Positions 33,658 to 43,653 of a stretch of DNA of 64,000 nt are shown here, piece after piece. The stretch comes from an uncultured Clostridia bacterium (GTDB lineage Bacteria > Bacillota > Clostridia > Christensenellales > Borkfalkiaceae): contig CALWCE010000008.1 of NCBI GenBank assembly GCA_944376295.1, positions 1 through 64,000 on the forward strand, read 5' to 3'. Each line of letters starts with the position of its first letter. Position 1 is the stretch's first letter. A model generated the notes under the pieces. The model was not told where the DNA came from. It saw only the letters and a program-made list of their open reading frames with translations, and searched no databases. A program made the position numbers and the translations under genes.

Positions 33658-36230
33658 GACCGATCGCACTTGATTTTTGCGGCATCAATTCCTTTTCCGA
33701 GCCCGCTCATATCGACTTTTCCAAACTTCTCGAATACGGGATCTTCGGCATCTTCGGCGATACGGGATCGGGAAAGAGCACCATTTTGGACTGTATCGGC
33801 TTTGCGCTCTACGGCAGCGTCGCGCGTTCCCGCTCCGGCAGCATCGGCGACGTGATCAATTTTGCGCTCGACAGGGCTTACGTCCATTTTGAATTCGAGA
33901 TCTCGTATGAAGGCAGCCGCCGCATCTTCCGCGTCGAACGCGAACTCAGGCGCAAAAACGCGGCGCAGAGCGTCAAAGTTTACGAAAGAAAGGACAACAT
34001 GCTCCTTGCCGCAGCTGACGGCGTCAGGGAAAGCAATGCGCTCCTGGAACGCATCGTCGGGCTGGAACAGCGTGATTTCGAAAAATGCATCGCGCTCCCG
34101 CAGGGAGAGTTTTCTCAGTTCGTCCGTTCGACCCGTGCGGACCGGCTCAAACTCGTTTCCCGCCTCTTCGATCTTGAAACATACGGCGACAGGCTCGTCA
34201 AACGCGCGAATGCCCGCTATGCCGCCGCCGAAGGAGAGAGAAAGCTTTCTCTTGCGCGTCTTGAACCCTACGCCGAGATCGGCGAAGAGAGCGTTGCCGC
34301 AATAAAAGCGCGCCTCGCGCTGCTCGAGGAGCGGGAGAAGTCTTGCTCCTCCCGGTTGGAGGAGGCGCGCGAACGCGAAAAACACATCTCCTCGCTTTAT
34401 GAAAAAGCCAAAGAGCTGGCTTCCGTCCGCGTCAAGGAAGAACAGCTCCGGGCGCTTCGTCCGCAAATGACCGTTCTCGAAGAAGAGATCGGTCGCATCG
34501 AGCGGGCTTCTTCTGCCGTTTCCGCCGAGGCGGACAGAACACGGTCTGTTCAGGACGTTTTATCGGCGGAACGAGCCCTGCATGCGGCAGAGTCACGTCT
34601 TACAGCCGCCAATGAAAGTTCGGATCGGCTCTCCCGTTGGGATGAAAAGGCAGCCGATGAAGAGCTTGCCGTTCTGACGGAGCGCCTCGTGCTTGCAGAG
34701 CAGGAGGAGAAGCGGCAGCGCCGCCGCGCAGAGCTCGAAAAGGTCCTTGCCTCCGCCCGCGCGGAATATGCGGAAGAGATCAAACTGTTTCAAGGATTCT
34801 CTTATGAATCGGAGCGCACCGAACTTGAAAAGAGACAGAAGGCGCTCGGTACGGGAAATTACCTGTCATTCCTGGAAGAACAAGGCAAAAGAGCGCTGCT
34901 GAAACAGGAGTACTCGGCTTTTTCCGTTGAACTTCGCGGCGTATATGAAAGACATCCCGAGACGGAAGAACTGCTCCCGCTCATCGAAAAATATACCGAA
35001 CTTGCGAAGGAAGGGGAGGAGCTTTCCATGCTCCGCGAGCAATTTGCCGCCCGCGAAAAAGAGAGGGAAGAACTTTCCGCACGCCTGATCGCGCTCGAGA
35101 AGAAGGCGGGGGCATACCGCGCTCACCTGGAACGGCTCTCTCATCTGCAGGAGACGGGAGTCAGGGCGAAGGAAGAGCTTACTTCTCTTTCGCCCGTATC
35201 CGAAGACGGTGTTCGTGCGCAAGATCTTATGCGGATCGTTTCGGAAAAGAAGCGGAAGCGCTCGGAAATGCTCACCGAAAGGGAGAAAGCGGGCAGGGAG
35301 CTCAGCGCCTCGGAAGCTGCGCTCGGCGCGGCGCGAGATAAGCTTGCGGCAGCGAAAACTGCCCTTGCCCATGCGGAGGAGCGCCTTGAAAAACTGCTTT
35401 CCGAATCGGGCATCCCATCTGCTTCCGACGCGGAAGCGCTCATCGTGAAATACGGCGACGGAAAAGCCGCCCGTGAAAAGCTCGAAAAGTTCAAATCGGA
35501 AGATGCTGCCGTCGGCTCCCGCATCCTCGAACTTTCGGGAGAGGATCTTTCGGAAGGCACGGAGGAGTCTCTTCGCGTTGCGCGGGAAACGTCCGCATGG
35601 TTACAGGGCGAATATACCGAGACCGCAAAAAGCGCCGCTCTTGCAAGAGACGAGCTCAAGCGCGGCGAAGACGCGCTCGTAAAAAAGCGCATGCTGGAAG
35701 AAGAAGCCAAAAAAGCAGTCAATGCCGCAGAGCTCGCGGAACGGCTCAAAAAGCTGCTCGAAGGAAATAAATTTATGGATTTCGTGGCGGAGGAGCATCT
35801 CCAGAACGTTGCGGAAAACGCAAGCGGGCGGCTGCTTTCTCTGACGGACGGCAGATATTTCCTTCGGTATGAAGGGGGCGCAGGCGGGTTTGCCGTCGGA
35901 GATAATCTGAACGGCGGACAGACGCGCGGCGTCTATACGCTCTCGGGCGGCGAGACCTTCCTCGTCTCGCTCTCGCTCGCGCTTTCTCTCTCGCAGGAGA
36001 TCTGCCTGCGGTCCCTCCGTCCCATCGAATTCTTCTTCCTCGACGAAGGGTTCGGTACTTTGGACGAGCATCTCGTCGATACCGTGATGGACAGTCTTGA
36101 ACGCCTCAAAGGCGAGCATTTCTCCATCGGTATCATCTCTCACGTCGAGGAACTGAAACACCGCATCGAAAAAAAGCTGATCGTCAACAAGGCGACCGAG
36201 ACGCATGGTTCACAGATCATAGCGGAGTGA
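33654..36230 (+). CDS. sbcC: Exonuclease SbcC (Rad50-type ATPase) lacking zinc-hook cysteines
   Basis: ABC-type ATPase that clamps DNA ends for SbcD. Walker A is GDTGSGKST at about residue 37, the signature is LSGGETFLVSLSLALSLS and Walker B is FFFLDEGFGTLD near the end. Two long coiled-coil arms fill residues 180-720. At the arm apex (about residue 513) the sequence is LSPVSEDG, where SbcC/Rad50 proteins normally have a CPVC-type zinc hook; both Cys appear replaced by Ser and no CxxC occurs elsewhere. At 858 residues it is on the short side. Dimer tethering must therefore work differently, or the hook has degenerated. Confidence 0.92.
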   Translation: MRPIALDFCGINSFSEPAHIDFSKLLEYGIFGIFGDTGSGKSTILDCIGFALYGSVARSRSGSIGDVINFALDRAYVHFEFEISYEGSRRIFRVERELRRKNAAQSVKVYERKDNMLLAAADGVRESNALLERIVGLEQRDFEKCIALPQGEFSQFVRSTRADRLKLVSRLFDLETYGDRLVKRANARYAAAEGERKLSLARLEPYAEIGEESVAAIKARLALLEEREKSCSSRLEEAREREKHISSLYEKAKELASVRVKEEQLRALRPQMTVLEEEIGRIERASSAVSAEADRTRSVQDVLSAERALHAAESRLTAANESSDRLSRWDEKAADEELAVLTERLVLAEQEEKRQRRRAELEKVLASARAEYAEEIKLFQGFSYESERTELEKRQKALGTGNYLSFLEEQGKRALLKQEYSAFSVELRGVYERHPETEELLPLIEKYTELAKEGEELSMLREQFAAREKEREELSARLIALEKKAGAYRAHLERLSHLQETGVRAKEELTSLSPVSEDGVRAQDLMRIVSEKKRKRSEMLTEREKAGRELSASEAALGAARDKLAAAKTALAHAEERLEKLLSESGIPSASDAEALIVKYGDGKAAREKLEKFKSEDAAVGSRILELSGEDLSEGTEESLRVARETSAWLQGEYTETAKSAALARDELKRGEDALVKKRMLEEEAKKAVNAAELAERLKKLLEGNKFMDFVAEEHLQNVAENASGRLLSLTDGRYFLRYEGGAGGFAVGDNLNGGQTRGVYTLSGGETFLVSLSLALSLSQEICLRSLRPIEFFFLDEGFGTLDEHLVDTVMDSLERLKGEHFSIGIISHVEELKHRIEKKLIVNKATETHGSQIIAE

Positions 36231-36240
36231 GGTATTTGAA

Positions 36241-37920
36241 TTGGCAAATACGATCTTAACACCCATCACACTTTGGAAGGACTTTGACGACGGGCTTCCC
36301 TTCAATGAAGAATTTCTCTCCGAGAAAGGACGCGAGGGAGCCGTCATGCGCGATGTCTATTTCCTCGGACGGCAGACCGAGTACGGCAGAGTCAAGATCT
36401 ACGGGAAATATTATACCCCGAACGGTCTTGAGACCTTCCCCGCCGTCCTTATCCTGTTCGAGGCGGGACTGCCCTGCGACGAGAAACTCGTCATGCATTT
36501 CCTCAAAAAGGGATACGGTGTGCTCGGCATCGATTACAGCGGCGAGCTCGGAGAGGGCCGTCATACGATCTATCCGCGCGATATCGACTATGCGAATCTC
36601 GCACGCGTCGGCAGACGCATGGAATTTGTCGACGACACCGCGCGCGAGACGAGCTGGTATGAGTGGGCGGCGGTCGCCCGATATGCCGCCCGCTGGCTGA
36701 AAGAGCGCCCCGAAGTCACGGCGGTCGGCGCCGTTGGCTTAAGGACGGGAGGCGAGATCTTATGGAAGACGGTGCCTTACGCGCCCGTCGACTGCTTTAT
36801 CTCCATCGGGGCGGCGGGATGGCTCGCCTACCGGGACATCGAGAAATTCTCGAACGGCGGGAACGGCATCTTTTCGGAAGAGCGCCATCGTTTTATCGCC
36901 GGGATCGATTCCCAGAGCTATGCGCCTTATGCCAAATGTCCCGTGATGATGCTTTGTGCCATCAACGACAAGAAGTGCAACTACGACCGCGTCTACGATA
37001 CCTTCCAGCAGATCAATCCCGAAGTGGAAAAAGCCATCCTCTATTCTGCGCACGGGAACGGGCTGATCGGCAGGCGCTCTTTCGTCAACATTGACTTGTT
37101 CCTCGATAAATTTCTTAAAAAGCACTCCGTCTTTTTGAGCCGGCCCGTGAGCTTTTCCGTTCAGAACGACGGGGGCGAATTCAAAGTGCGCGCCTCGTAC
37201 GATCCCATGGGCGAAGTTGCGGAATGCGGTATCTTCTTTACGGAAAACACCGCTACCTTCAAAGCGAGAGATTGGACAAGACGTCTCGGCGATGCAAAGA
37301 ACCTCGGAAAGGACAATACCTATGTGTTCCCGCTCGATGTCTATGAGCGAAGCGAACGTGCGCTCGTCTACACGTTTGTCCGTTATTCCAACGGCTTTTC
37401 CGTCACCTCCAAGATCCAGGAGATCGACCTCGGCGAGCACCACAAGGGCTGCATGAGGAGCCGCATCTTCTATACGAGCGATAAAGGCACCATCGGCTTT
37501 GCGGCTTTCCGCAGGCGCGCAGGCAGCATCGCAGACTGTTTTTCGGATGCGGAGTATATCGATCTCGAAACGCTTCCCGGCTTTGGCGGGATCAAGGGCG
37601 TGACGACGCGCACCGGGATCATCACCTACCGCGTGAGCGAACCGCGCTTCGAACCGTCGGAAGGGGCTTCGTTCCGCTTTGACGCATGGTCGGAAAAAGA
37701 CGCACATTTAAAAGTCACGTTTTATTCCGACGTCGAAGAGGAAACGGGATATTCCGAGACCTTCTTTATCGAGGGCGGCGGGAAATGGAAGAGCTTCCTC
37801 TCCGATGCCGTCGACTTCAAATCAGAAAAAGGAGCGCCGCTTTCCTCCTTCCTCGGAACGGTCTCCGTTGTATTCCAGGGGGAAGGCGACGTTCTGATCA
37901 ATAATTTGTTATGGCTCTGA
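36241..37920 (+). CDS. Alpha/beta-hydrolase-like protein with altered nucleophile elbow
   Basis: The N-terminal half (residues 60-300) has an alpha/beta-hydrolase fold of the acetyl-esterase/deacetylase kind: FPAVLILFEAG, VLGIDYSGEL, a possible acid in INDKKCNYD and a His in SAHGNG. The nucleophile elbow, normally GxSxG, reads VGLRTGGE, so Ser appears replaced by Arg. The C-terminal half is a beta-rich region without a recognised family, 559 residues in all. Translation probably starts at TTG 36241 after GGAGTGAGG. It follows sbcC by ten bases. It may be a non-catalytic binding protein; no function is assigned. Confidence 0.6.
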   Translation: MANTILTPITLWKDFDDGLPFNEEFLSEKGREGAVMRDVYFLGRQTEYGRVKIYGKYYTPNGLETFPAVLILFEAGLPCDEKLVMHFLKKGYGVLGIDYSGELGEGRHTIYPRDIDYANLARVGRRMEFVDDTARETSWYEWAAVARYAARWLKERPEVTAVGAVGLRTGGEILWKTVPYAPVDCFISIGAAGWLAYRDIEKFSNGGNGIFSEERHRFIAGIDSQSYAPYAKCPVMMLCAINDKKCNYDRVYDTFQQINPEVEKAILYSAHGNGLIGRRSFVNIDLFLDKFLKKHSVFLSRPVSFSVQNDGGEFKVRASYDPMGEVAECGIFFTENTATFKARDWTRRLGDAKNLGKDNTYVFPLDVYERSERALVYTFVRYSNGFSVTSKIQEIDLGEHHKGCMRSRIFYTSDKGTIGFAAFRRRAGSIADCFSDAEYIDLETLPGFGGIKGVTTRTGIITYRVSEPRFEPSEGASFRFDAWSEKDAHLKVTFYSDVEEETGYSETFFIEGGGKWKSFLSDAVDFKSEKGAPLSSFLGTVSVVFQGEGDVLINNLLWL

Positions 37921-38102
37921 TGTTTTCTCTGGGCGATATCGTGGAGACGCGTAAGCCTCATCCCTGCGGGGGAAGGAAATGGGAGATCGTCCGTACGGGC
38001 GCCGACTACAAGATCCGCTGCCTCACCTGCGGGAGGCTCGTCATGCTCACGCCGGACGATCTGAAAAAACGGGTGAAGCGCGTGCTCCCGAAGGAGGAAT
38101 GA
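37911..38102 (+). CDS. DUF951 family small protein
   Basis: Protein of 60-63 residues: GDIVETRKPHPCGGRKWEIV, then DYKIRCLTCGRLVMLTP and a basic end. The HPCG and CLTCG Cys residues match the DUF951 pattern and could form a zinc site. Two in-frame starts exist, ATG 37911 and 37920; neither has a clear ribosome site, and both overlap or abut the previous stop, suggesting coupling. lepB follows directly. The function is unknown; a nucleic-acid-binding role is often assumed. Confidence 0.8.
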   Translation: MALMFSLGDIVETRKPHPCGGRKWEIVRTGADYKIRCLTCGRLVMLTPDDLKKRVKRVLPKEE

Positions 38103-38714
38103 ATGGCAAAACGTCCGGAATTTTTGGGCGAGCGGGAACGCCGTGAAAACCGCGTTTTTTCTATCATCCTTGCGGTGGGTGCCCTGCTGCTCGTTCTCGT
38201 TTTTGCAGCCGATCTTTATATCACAAACAACTTTCTGCTCGTCATCGTGGACGGCGGATCGATGAAAAATACGCTCGATGAAGGCGACGCGCTCTATATC
38301 GACGTTCACGATATGCCCGAACGCGGCGACATCGTCGTTTTGGACGTGACGGACTATCCCGAATACCCTCACGACGGGGACGGAGTTCACTATATCATCA
38401 AACGCGTCATCGCCCTCGGAGGGGACGAAGTGTATGCGGAGGACGGCATCGTCTATTTGAAAAAGGCGGGCGAAAAAGAATTTTCCGCTCTCGAAGAGCC
38501 GTATGCACGGGGCGAGACGGAGAACTTTTTGCTCGTCAGGGTGCAAGAGGGGGAAGTCTTCTTTCTTGGAGACAACCGCACGGTGAGCCTGGATTCGCAC
38601 ACGAACGGCTGCCTTTTCCTTTCCGACGTCGTGGGCGTCGTCACAAGCTTTTCGCTTGCACATAAAGACTTTATTGCGGGCTGGGTGCACTTCTGGCACC
38701 CCGGGCTCGCCTGA
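38103..38714 (+). CDS. lepB: Signal peptidase I
   Basis: Membrane-anchored Ser/Lys protease that removes Sec and Tat signal peptides. One N-terminal membrane span (about 19-40) is followed by the catalytic Ser in GGSMKNTL (about residue 53), the Lys in IIKRVIALGGD (about residue 100) and the GDNRTVSLDS box. It has 203 residues, the Gram-positive type. The DUF951 gene ends with an ATGA-like overlap directly before it. Confidence 0.94.
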   Translation: MAKRPEFLGERERRENRVFSIILAVGALLLVLVFAADLYITNNFLLVIVDGGSMKNTLDEGDALYIDVHDMPERGDIVVLDVTDYPEYPHDGDGVHYIIKRVIALGGDEVYAEDGIVYLKKAGEKEFSALEEPYARGETENFLLVRVQEGEVFFLGDNRTVSLDSHTNGCLFLSDVVGVVTSFSLAHKDFIAGWVHFWHPGLA

Positions 38715-38745
38715 ATGCGATACGAAGAATACGGAGGGAAATACT

Positions 38746-39588
38746 ATGAACATTCAGATCACGGCAGACAGCACCTGCGATCTCGGCGAAAGCGTTTTGA
38801 AACGCAATATCGGCATCGCGCCGCTGTGCGTCATTTTGGGGGATACGACCTATCACGACGGCGTCGATATCACCCCGCAGGATATTTTCGCTTACGTCGA
38901 AAAGACGGGGGAACTTCCCAAGACCTCGACGCCCAGCATCGCGGACTATGAAGATTTCTTCAGAAGCTACGTCGATGAGGGGAAGACGGTCATCCACTAT
39001 AATATCTCCGTCAAAGCGTCGTCCGCGCACCGCTATGCCGTCGAAGCCGCCAAAGCTTTCCCGGGGAAAGTTTCCGTCGTCGACTCGATGGGGCTATCGA
39101 CGGGTCAGGGGCTCGTCGTCATGAAGGCGTGCGATCTGCGCGACGAAGGCAGAAGCGCCGAAGAGATCGTCGAAGAAACAAAGCGCATCGCGCCCCAAGT
39201 CAACACGTCCTTCGTGCCCGACAGGCTCGACTACCTCTATAAGGGTGGCCGCTGCTCGCGCATGACGATGTACGGCGCCAACCTTCTCAAGATCCATCCC
39301 ATGATCGAGATGAAGGAAGGACAGCTCGTCGCCGACAAAAAGCTTCGGGGCAGCATGGAAAAGTGCATCGCAAGCTATATCGACGATCTTGCCAAAATGT
39401 ATCCTAACTACGATAAAACGCGCTGCTTCATCACGCACAGCTATGCCGATGAGAGCGTCATCGAAGTTGCCCGCAAAAAGGTGAAGGAACTCTTTACTTT
39501 CGACGAAGTGTTGGAGACGGTCGCAGGTTCCGTCATCACGGGTCACTGCGGCAGAAACACTCTGGGCGTACTGTTTATCACGGAGTAA
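38746..39588 (+). CDS. DegV family fatty-acid-binding protein (second copy)
   Basis: Protein of 280 residues starting MNIQITADSTCDLGESVL. TSTPSIADYEDFF, then STGQGLVVMKA, the DRLDYLYKGGRCSR loop and the late SVITGHCGRNTLGVLF match the family. The ATG at 38746 follows GGAGGG; upstream codons overlap lepB. It is clearly diverged from the copy at 28456. Likely role: a FakB fatty-acid carrier for lipid synthesis. Confidence 0.9.
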   Translation: MNIQITADSTCDLGESVLKRNIGIAPLCVILGDTTYHDGVDITPQDIFAYVEKTGELPKTSTPSIADYEDFFRSYVDEGKTVIHYNISVKASSAHRYAVEAAKAFPGKVSVVDSMGLSTGQGLVVMKACDLRDEGRSAEEIVEETKRIAPQVNTSFVPDRLDYLYKGGRCSRMTMYGANLLKIHPMIEMKEGQLVADKKLRGSMEKCIASYIDDLAKMYPNYDKTRCFITHSYADESVIEVARKKVKELFTFDEVLETVAGSVITGHCGRNTLGVLFITE

Positions 39589-39598
39589 ACCAAACGAC

Positions 39599-40180
39599 AT
39601 GATCAAATTATACAACGACGCCGACTATCTTGCGGCGGCAAAGCAAAAGAGAAAGCTTTTCCTCATCTTTTGGATCGTAACGGCATTTGTCGCAGCCGGG
39701 TTCATTGCCTGCGTCATCTGCTATCTTCGGCTGCCTTATCACGACGAGCGCGGCAATCTCATCGTTGCTATCACAAGCGTGCTCATGGCGCTCTATCTCA
39801 TCTTCTGTTTTCCGTACTGCGATATTTGCCTCAAGCGTGTGAGACGATACTGTAAAATGCTCGCCTTTATCTCGGACGGACTCAAAGAAAGCGCCGTACT
39901 TCCCTTCGAGGATATCGAGAACTGGACGACGCGCGACGGCGTAGACGTCAACGTCGCCGTGTTCGGCGTCAGGAATATCAAACGCGACGAAGTGATGCAC
40001 CGTCATATCTATATCGACGGCGAAAAGGAATTCCCGCCCTTTCAGGCAGGGGATATGGTGCGGCTCGTTACGCAGGGGAATTTACTCATCGAGTATGAGA
40101 TCCTGCCTCGTCCCGAACGGACGCAGGCGCAGCCGCCCGAGGAACGGGCTTTCACCGATACACAAGAAACCATTCAATAA
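39599..40180 (+). CDS. Two-span membrane protein of unknown function
   Basis: Protein of 193 residues with membrane segments at about 22-44 (IFWIVTAFVAAGFIACVICYL) and 56-75 (LIVAITSVLMALYLIFCF), then a soluble domain (ISDGLKESAVLPFEDIENW ... IYIDGEKEFPPFQAGDMVRLVT) and a short hydrophilic tail. I do not recognise the family. It lies between degV and the ACT-domain gene in the same direction with short spacers, so it is probably cotranscribed. Confidence 0.5.
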   Translation: MIKLYNDADYLAAAKQKRKLFLIFWIVTAFVAAGFIACVICYLRLPYHDERGNLIVAITSVLMALYLIFCFPYCDICLKRVRRYCKMLAFISDGLKESAVLPFEDIENWTTRDGVDVNVAVFGVRNIKRDEVMHRHIYIDGEKEFPPFQAGDMVRLVTQGNLLIEYEILPRPERTQAQPPEERAFTDTQETIQ

Positions 40181-40193
40181 GGAGTAACGATAT

Positions 40194-40463
40194 ATGCGTG
40201 CAGTTGTCACGGTCACGGGAACGGATCGCCGCGGCATCATCGCCAAGGTGAGCGGCTTTCTCTATGAGCACAACATCAACATCGAAGACATCTCTCAGAC
40301 CATTTTGGGCGAACAGTTCGCCATGATCATGATGGTCGACACCTCGGAGTCGAAGGAAAACTTTGTTTCGCTCGCCTCTCAGCTCGAAGCGCTGGGCAAA
40401 GAGATCGGCATGAGCGTCCGCATCCAGCATGAGGATATCTTCAACGCCATGCACAACATCTGA
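40194..40463 (+). CDS. ACT domain protein (UPF0237)
   Basis: A single ACT domain of 89 residues: RAVVTVTGTDRRGIIAKVSGFL followed by NINIEDISQTILGEQFAMIMMVD, the UPF0237 form. ACT domains bind amino acids or other small ligands and often regulate a partner enzyme. The neighbour downstream is the UPF0210 protein, and this pair is found together in many Bacillota. The partner relation is inference from context. Confidence 0.9.
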   Translation: MRAVVTVTGTDRRGIIAKVSGFLYEHNINIEDISQTILGEQFAMIMMVDTSESKENFVSLASQLEALGKEIGMSVRIQHEDIFNAMHNI

Positions 40464-40472
40464 GGAGAGACC

Positions 40473-41828
40473 ATGTTCAGCAAATTCGACGTCATTGAAA
40501 CCATCGACATGGTCGAAAAGGAGCACCTCGATATCCGCACGGTAACGATGGGCATTTCTCTTCTTTCCTGCATCCGCGGGAGCGCCGAAGAGACGGCTCA
40601 GGCCGTTTACGACCGCGTCATGAAGAAGGCGGAACACCTCGTTCCGACCGCCGAAGAGCTCTCCCTCGAATACGGCATCCCCATCGTCAACAAGCGCGTC
40701 TCGGTGACGCCCGTCTCGCTCATCACGGCGGCGTTCCCCGAACAAAGCGCGCTTGTGGGAAAGGCACTCGACAAAGCCGCCAAAGAGCTCGGCATCGACT
40801 TTTTGGGCGGATATTCCGCGCTCGTGCAGAAGGGCACGGCGGACTATGAAGAAGTCTTCTTGAAGAGCATCCCCGAAGTGCTTGCGACGACGGAACGGCT
40901 CTGCTCATCCGTCAACGTCGGCTCGTCGCGCTCGGGCATCAACATGGACGCCGTCCGCACGATGGGGCAGATCTTCCTCGATACCGCTTTTCTCACCAAG
41001 GACAACGATTCGTTGGGCTGTGCAAAGCTCGTCGTCTTCTGCAACGCAGTGGAGGACAACCCCTTCATGGCGGGCGCCTTTCACGGCACGGGAGAGGCGG
41101 ATACCGTCATCAACGTGGGCATTTCCGGTCCCGGCGTCGTCCAGCACGCGTTGAAGTTCGTGCCCGATGCCGACCTCACGGATGCAGCGGAGACCATCAA
41201 ACGCACCGCATTCAAGATCACGCGCGCAGGCCAGCTCATCGCAAGGGAGGCTTCTAAACGCCTCGGAGCGCGGTTCGGCATCGTCGATCTCTCGCTTGCG
41301 CCCACCCCTGCAAGGGGAGATTCCGTCGCGCATATCCTCGAAGAGATCGGGCTGGAAGTCGTCGGCGGGCACGGCACGACGGCGGCGCTCGCCATGCTCA
41401 ACGATGCCGTCAAGAAGGGCGGCGTCATGGCGTCCTCGCGCGTGGGCGGGCTCTCGGGCGCGTTCATCCCCGTCTCCGAAGACATCGGCATGATCGAATC
41501 GGCACAGGCGGGCAAAATTTCGCTCGACAAGCTGGAAGCAATGACCTGCGTCTGCTCGGTCGGGCTCGATATGATCGCCATCCCCGGCGATACGCCCGCT
41601 TCGACCATCTCGGCGATCATTGCGGACGAAGCCGCGATCGGTATGATCAACAACAAGACGACGGCGGTGCGCGTTATCCCCGCCTACGGCAAGAAGGTAG
41701 GGGATGAAGTGAGCTTCGGCGGGCTTTTGGGGCGCGCTCCCGTCATGCCCGTGCATACGGGTTCGGCGGAAAAGTTCATCTCGCGCGGCGGGCTCATTCC
41801 CGCGCCCATCCACAGTTTCAAGAACTAA
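40473..41828 (+). CDS. UPF0210 (DUF711) protein
   Basis: Protein of 451 residues: [20 protein letters not shown] near the N-terminus, [18 protein letters not shown], then [16 protein letters not shown] and [20 protein letters not shown]. These are family-typical Gly-rich segments; the fold is related to glycyl-radical-type barrels, but no activating enzyme or Gly-radical motif is present. It is paired with the ACT gene. The biochemical function is unknown. Confidence 0.9.
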   Translation: MFSKFDVIETIDMVEKEHLDIRTVTMGISLLSCIRGSAEETAQAVYDRVMKKAEHLVPTAEELSLEYGIPIVNKRVSVTPVSLITAAFPEQSALVGKALDKAAKELGIDFLGGYSALVQKGTADYEEVFLKSIPEVLATTERLCSSVNVGSSRSGINMDAVRTMGQIFLDTAFLTKDNDSLGCAKLVVFCNAVEDNPFMAGAFHGTGEADTVINVGISGPGVVQHALKFVPDADLTDAAETIKRTAFKITRAGQLIAREASKRLGARFGIVDLSLAPTPARGDSVAHILEEIGLEVVGGHGTTAALAMLNDAVKKGGVMASSRVGGLSGAFIPVSEDIGMIESAQAGKISLDKLEAMTCVCSVGLDMIAIPGDTPASTISAIIADEAAIGMINNKTTAVRVIPAYGKKVGDEVSFGGLLGRAPVMPVHTGSAEKFISRGGLIPAPIHSFKN

Positions 41829-41870
41829 ATAACAAAGCATTGATTTTGAGATCGTCTTCGGAGGAATTTT

Positions 41871-43640
41871 ATGAAAAGAACGGAAGTAGAACAAAAATAC
41901 AAGTGGGCGGTGGAAGACGTCTTCCCGTCCGATGAGGCATGGGAGGTCGCCTTCGACGCGCTTGCTCCCAAGATCGGCTTTGCAAAATACCGCGGCACCC
42001 TCAACACCGCAGAAAACCTCGTTTCTTATTTCAAAGAGGAAGAAGCGCTCGCGATCGAAGTGATGCGCGTCTATCTCTACGCCTTTCTGAAGCACGACGA
42101 GGACGTCGGCAACACCAAATATATGGGTTATATGGGCAAGATGATGGGGCTCATGACCAAGTATTCGATGGAAACTTCCTTCGTGACGCCCGAACTCACC
42201 GCGCTCCCCGAAGAGACGCTCAAAGCCTTCGCCGCAGACGAACGCCTCCAAGACTACGACTATATGCTCACTCGCATCCTTGCCGAGAAGAAGTATATCC
42301 TCTCCGAAGCGGAAGAGCGCATCCTCGCGCAGACGGCGGAGCCCATGTCCGTTGCCAACGACGTGTTCGGCATGCTCGACAACGCCGAGCTCAACGCGCC
42401 CGAGATCGAATACGATGGCAAAATGCAGACGATCACGAACGGGCTGTATTCCATGATCATGAGCGGGAAGGACCGTGCAAAGCGCGAAGAAGCGTTCAGG
42501 CTCTTCTATTCCGCTTACGGAAAAATTTTGGGAACGCTCGCTACGACCTATTACGGCAGCATCAAGAAGGACATCTTCTATAAAAACGTCCGCGGGTACG
42601 ATAGCTGCCTTCAGAAGTCGCTCATGGGCGAGGACGTCGACGAGAGCGTCTACCGCAACCTCATCAAGGCGGTCAACGACGCAACGCCGCTCATGCACCG
42701 CTACATGCATGTCCGTAAACGCGTTTTAGGCTACGACGAGATGCACATGTACGACATCTATCCTTCCCTCGTCGAAGACGCCGAACTGCGCCTTTCCTAT
42801 GAGGAGGCGTTCGAGCTCGTCTTGAAGGGGCTTGCTCCTCTCGGCGAGGAGTATATCTCCCTCCTCAAAAAGGGCCGCGACGAGCATTGGATCGACGTCT
42901 GCGAGACGGAAGGCAAGCGCAGCGGCGCCTATTCCATCGGCGTCTACGGCTGCCATCCCTATGTTCTCTTGAATTATCAGCCCACGACGCACAACGTCTT
43001 CACGATCGCGCACGAGATGGGCCACGCGCTCCACAGCTATTTCTCCAACAGCCGCCAGCCCTATGCAAAATCGGACTACACGCTCTTCGTCGCCGAAGTT
43101 GCAAGCACCGTCAACGAAGTGCTGCTTTTGAAATACCTTCTCAAGACGACGGAAGACAAGGCATTAAAGAAATATCTTCTCAATTACTTCATGGATATGA
43201 TCCGCACGACGCTCTTCCGTCAGACGCAGTTCGCGGAGTTCGAAGAGAAGGCGCACGAGATGGCGGAAGCGGGCGAACCGCTCAATAAAGACAATCTCTC
43301 CGCGCTCTACGACGGGCTCAACAAGAAGTACTACGGCGACGCCGTCACATACGACAAGGAGATCGCCACCGAATGGGCACGCATCCCGCACTTCTATCGT
43401 GCGTTCTACGTCTACAAGTACGCGACGGGCATCACGGCGGCGATCTGCATCGCCAACAAGATCTTGTCGGAGGGCGCTCCCGCCATCGAGAAGTACTTCA
43501 GCTTCCTTTCGGGCGGCGGCAGCACCGATCCCGTCTCCCTTCTGAAGGGCGCGGGCGCAGACCTTACCAAGGAAGAGACCTTCCTTGCCGCCATGAAGGA
43601 GTTCGAGGATACCCTCAACGCCTTCGAGGCGATGATCTGA
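41871..43640 (+). CDS. pepF: Oligoendopeptidase F
   Basis: Cytoplasmic zinc metallopeptidase of the M3 family that cleaves 7-17 residue peptides. The zinc site is HEMGHALH at about residue 381 with its downstream Glu (FVAEVASTVNEVLL). The N-terminal helical region (EVEQKYKWAVEDVFPSDEAW) is the PepF form. It has 589 residues, standard length. A TTCGGAGGAATTTT leader gives a good ribosome site. Confidence 0.95.
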   Translation: MKRTEVEQKYKWAVEDVFPSDEAWEVAFDALAPKIGFAKYRGTLNTAENLVSYFKEEEALAIEVMRVYLYAFLKHDEDVGNTKYMGYMGKMMGLMTKYSMETSFVTPELTALPEETLKAFAADERLQDYDYMLTRILAEKKYILSEAEERILAQTAEPMSVANDVFGMLDNAELNAPEIEYDGKMQTITNGLYSMIMSGKDRAKREEAFRLFYSAYGKILGTLATTYYGSIKKDIFYKNVRGYDSCLQKSLMGEDVDESVYRNLIKAVNDATPLMHRYMHVRKRVLGYDEMHMYDIYPSLVEDAELRLSYEEAFELVLKGLAPLGEEYISLLKKGRDEHWIDVCETEGKRSGAYSIGVYGCHPYVLLNYQPTTHNVFTIAHEMGHALHSYFSNSRQPYAKSDYTLFVAEVASTVNEVLLLKYLLKTTEDKALKKYLLNYFMDMIRTTLFRQTQFAEFEEKAHEMAEAGEPLNKDNLSALYDGLNKKYYGDAVTYDKEIATEWARIPHFYRAFYVYKYATGITAAICIANKILSEGAPAIEKYFSFLSGGGSTDPVSLLKGAGADLTKEETFLAAMKEFEDTLNAFEAMI

Positions 43641-43653
43641 CGGCGGGCACATT

